NCBI GenBank assembly: GCA_964564845.1
Contig: CAZMCN010000003.1
Coordinates: 1 to 41,695 of the forward strand
DNA from: CAYXPG01 sp964564845
GTDB lineage: Bacteria; Planctomycetota; Phycisphaerae; Sedimentisphaerales; Anaerobacaceae
Reading direction: 5' to 3'
Length of the DNA: 41,695 nt
The first letter of the stretch is position 1; every line of letters begins with the position of its first letter. Under the pieces are notes generated by a model that was not told the origin of the DNA, ran no database searches, and worked only from the letters and a program-made list of their open reading frames with translations. Made by a program: the position numbers and the translations under genes. Positions 40,831-41,695 of this stretch are shown one piece after another.

Positions 40831-41661
40831 GTGGCTGATGATTTCGATAAAATACAGCGGGGAAACTACACGCTATATATTCATAGAAATTTTCGCAACG
40901 AAGAGCTTGAAGAGGCCTTAACAGCCGGCAGAGAAAAATTGCAGCGGTTATACAAACCAACGGCGGTTGAGTCATCAAAATTTGCACGTGTGTATCAATT
41001 CACAGCGAAGTTAAACAATACAGAGAGAACAGTTTACTTTAAGCAATACCTCAGCAGGTCGGCCGTGGATTTAATTAAACATCTTTTGCGCCCAAGTCGG
41101 GCCAAAAGGGCATTTAATGCAACACAAATGTTAAAACAGAACGGCTTCAAAGCACCTGCCATTATCGCAATGGGTGAGCGCAAATCCGATCCTTTCAATA
41201 CAGATAATTTTCTGTTAACCCTTGAGGTTGAAAACGGAAAACGGATTTATGAAATTATTCCCAACAGCGTTTCGAATTTGACGGCTGAGCAGATGCGAGA
41301 TAAACGAGAGTGGCTGCGAGTACTTGGGCGTACAGTCGGCCAAATGCACAAGGCCGGCATTTTTCACGGTGATATGCGGCTGGGCAACGTGCTGGGACGA
41401 AAAAATAAAGATGGGCGGCAATTCTTTTTTCTTGATAACGAACGGACAAAAAAATTCCGCAGACTGCCCTTTCGGCTGCGAGTAAGAAATCTTGTGCAGC
41501 TTAATATGCACCACCAAATTGCCATCACTAACAGTGACCGTATGAGGTTCTTCAGGGAATACCGAAGCCAGAACAAAAACAGCAAACAAATCCGTCTGAT
41601 AAAAAAAGTCGTTAAAATAACCAACCGCCGGCTGGAAAAAAAGTGTAAAAATTGGGTTTGA
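40831..41661 (+). CDS. LPS kinase-like protein (Kdo/WaaP/InaA family)
   Basis: The 276-residue protein has a protein-kinase-like fold. The ATP-lysine is probably Lys71 in VYFKQYL, the catalytic loop is HGDMRLGN (Asp181, Asn186) and the metal-binding Asp202 lies in FFLDNER. The family phosphorylates Kdo or heptose in the LPS inner core. Position directly after lpxI (GTG start at 40831, 4 bases on) supports an envelope role. The start has only a weak TAGGA upstream. A 10-base direct repeat ATTGGGTTTG spans its stop (41651-41670). Confidence 0.8.
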   Translation: MADDFDKIQRGNYTLYIHRNFRNEELEEALTAGREKLQRLYKPTAVESSKFARVYQFTAKLNNTERTVYFKQYLSRSAVDLIKHLLRPSRAKRAFNATQMLKQNGFKAPAIIAMGERKSDPFNTDNFLLTLEVENGKRIYEIIPNSVSNLTAEQMRDKREWLRVLGRTVGQMHKAGIFHGDMRLGNVLGRKNKDGRQFFFLDNERTKKFRRLPFRLRVRNLVQLNMHHQIAITNSDRMRFFREYRSQNKNSKQIRLIKKVVKITNRRLEKKCKNWV

Positions 41662-41682
41662 TTGGGTTTGTTTTGCAGAAAA

Positions 41683-41695
41683 TAGTTCGTAGTTC
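41683..41695. repeat. Start of another TAGTTCR heptamer array at the window edge
   Basis: One full unit TAGTTCG (41683-41689) and the next six bases TAGTTC reach the end of the window. The sequence matches the array at 32052-32149, so a further array probably continues beyond the edge. Confidence 0.55.

Overview
The window looks like a chromosomal segment of a diderm bacterium, most likely a planctomycete of the Phycisphaerae/Sedimentisphaerales (MSBL9) type. This placement is inferred from gene style only: large TPR membrane proteins, lipid A genes including LpxI, a FlgI-domain lipoprotein without other flagellar genes, FG-GAP proteins, and AT-leaning intergenic DNA. There is no rRNA here to confirm it. 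No phage, plasmid, transposase or CRISPR genes were seen.

Layout. 1-7.6 kb, minus strand: a PepSY-like lipid/periplasmic protein, an OmpR-type response regulator and a sensor kinase, then the C-terminal half of an MFS transporter, CorA and a TrkA_C membrane protein; upstream lies a FucP-like sugar permease with a clear promoter. 7.8-10.3 kb: two adjacent M16 peptidase genes, one with HxxEH and one without. 10.5-12 kb: threonine aldolase (plus strand) and a small zinc-ribbon membrane protein bracketed by 7-nt repeats. 12-17.3 kb: SMC and a FlgI-domain/HEAT lipoprotein. 17.5 kb: tRNA-Lys(CTT) with a terminator. 18-21 kb: a TMTC-like membrane TPR protein and a GT2 glycosyltransferase. 21.3-24.4 kb: a complete dTDP-L-rhamnose operon (rmlA, rmlC-like, rmlD, rmlB). 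24.4-28.4 kb, minus strand: SppA, alanine racemase and an AgcS-type alanine/Na+ symporter. 28.7-41.7 kb, plus strand: a second membrane TPR protein, an LpxL-type acyltransferase, a disrupted B12-binding radical SAM gene, MalQ, an FG-GAP protein, a decayed PP-loop (mnmA-like) fragment, a GT9 heptosyltransferase, LpxD, LpxI and an LPS-kinase-like protein.

The genes for dTDP-rhamnose, GT2, GT9, LpxL, LpxD, LpxI and the LPS kinase together point to a cell envelope with lipid A and rhamnose-containing glycans.

The most unusual content is the repeats. First, a set of 36-43 nt near-perfect palindromes occurs both between genes (about 17.84, 21.25, 28.49 kb) and in frame inside genes: two in the radical SAM gene and one in the FG-GAP gene, each adding about 13-14 residues. 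This resembles, by analogy only, the Rickettsia palindromic elements. Second, heptamer (7-nt period) repeats of several unrelated sequences sit in intergenic DNA. One array of 14 perfect TAGTTCR units splits the radical SAM gene, and a 41-nt heptamer/hairpin element occurs twice in opposite orientation (25.49 and 34.89 kb) with a single mismatch.
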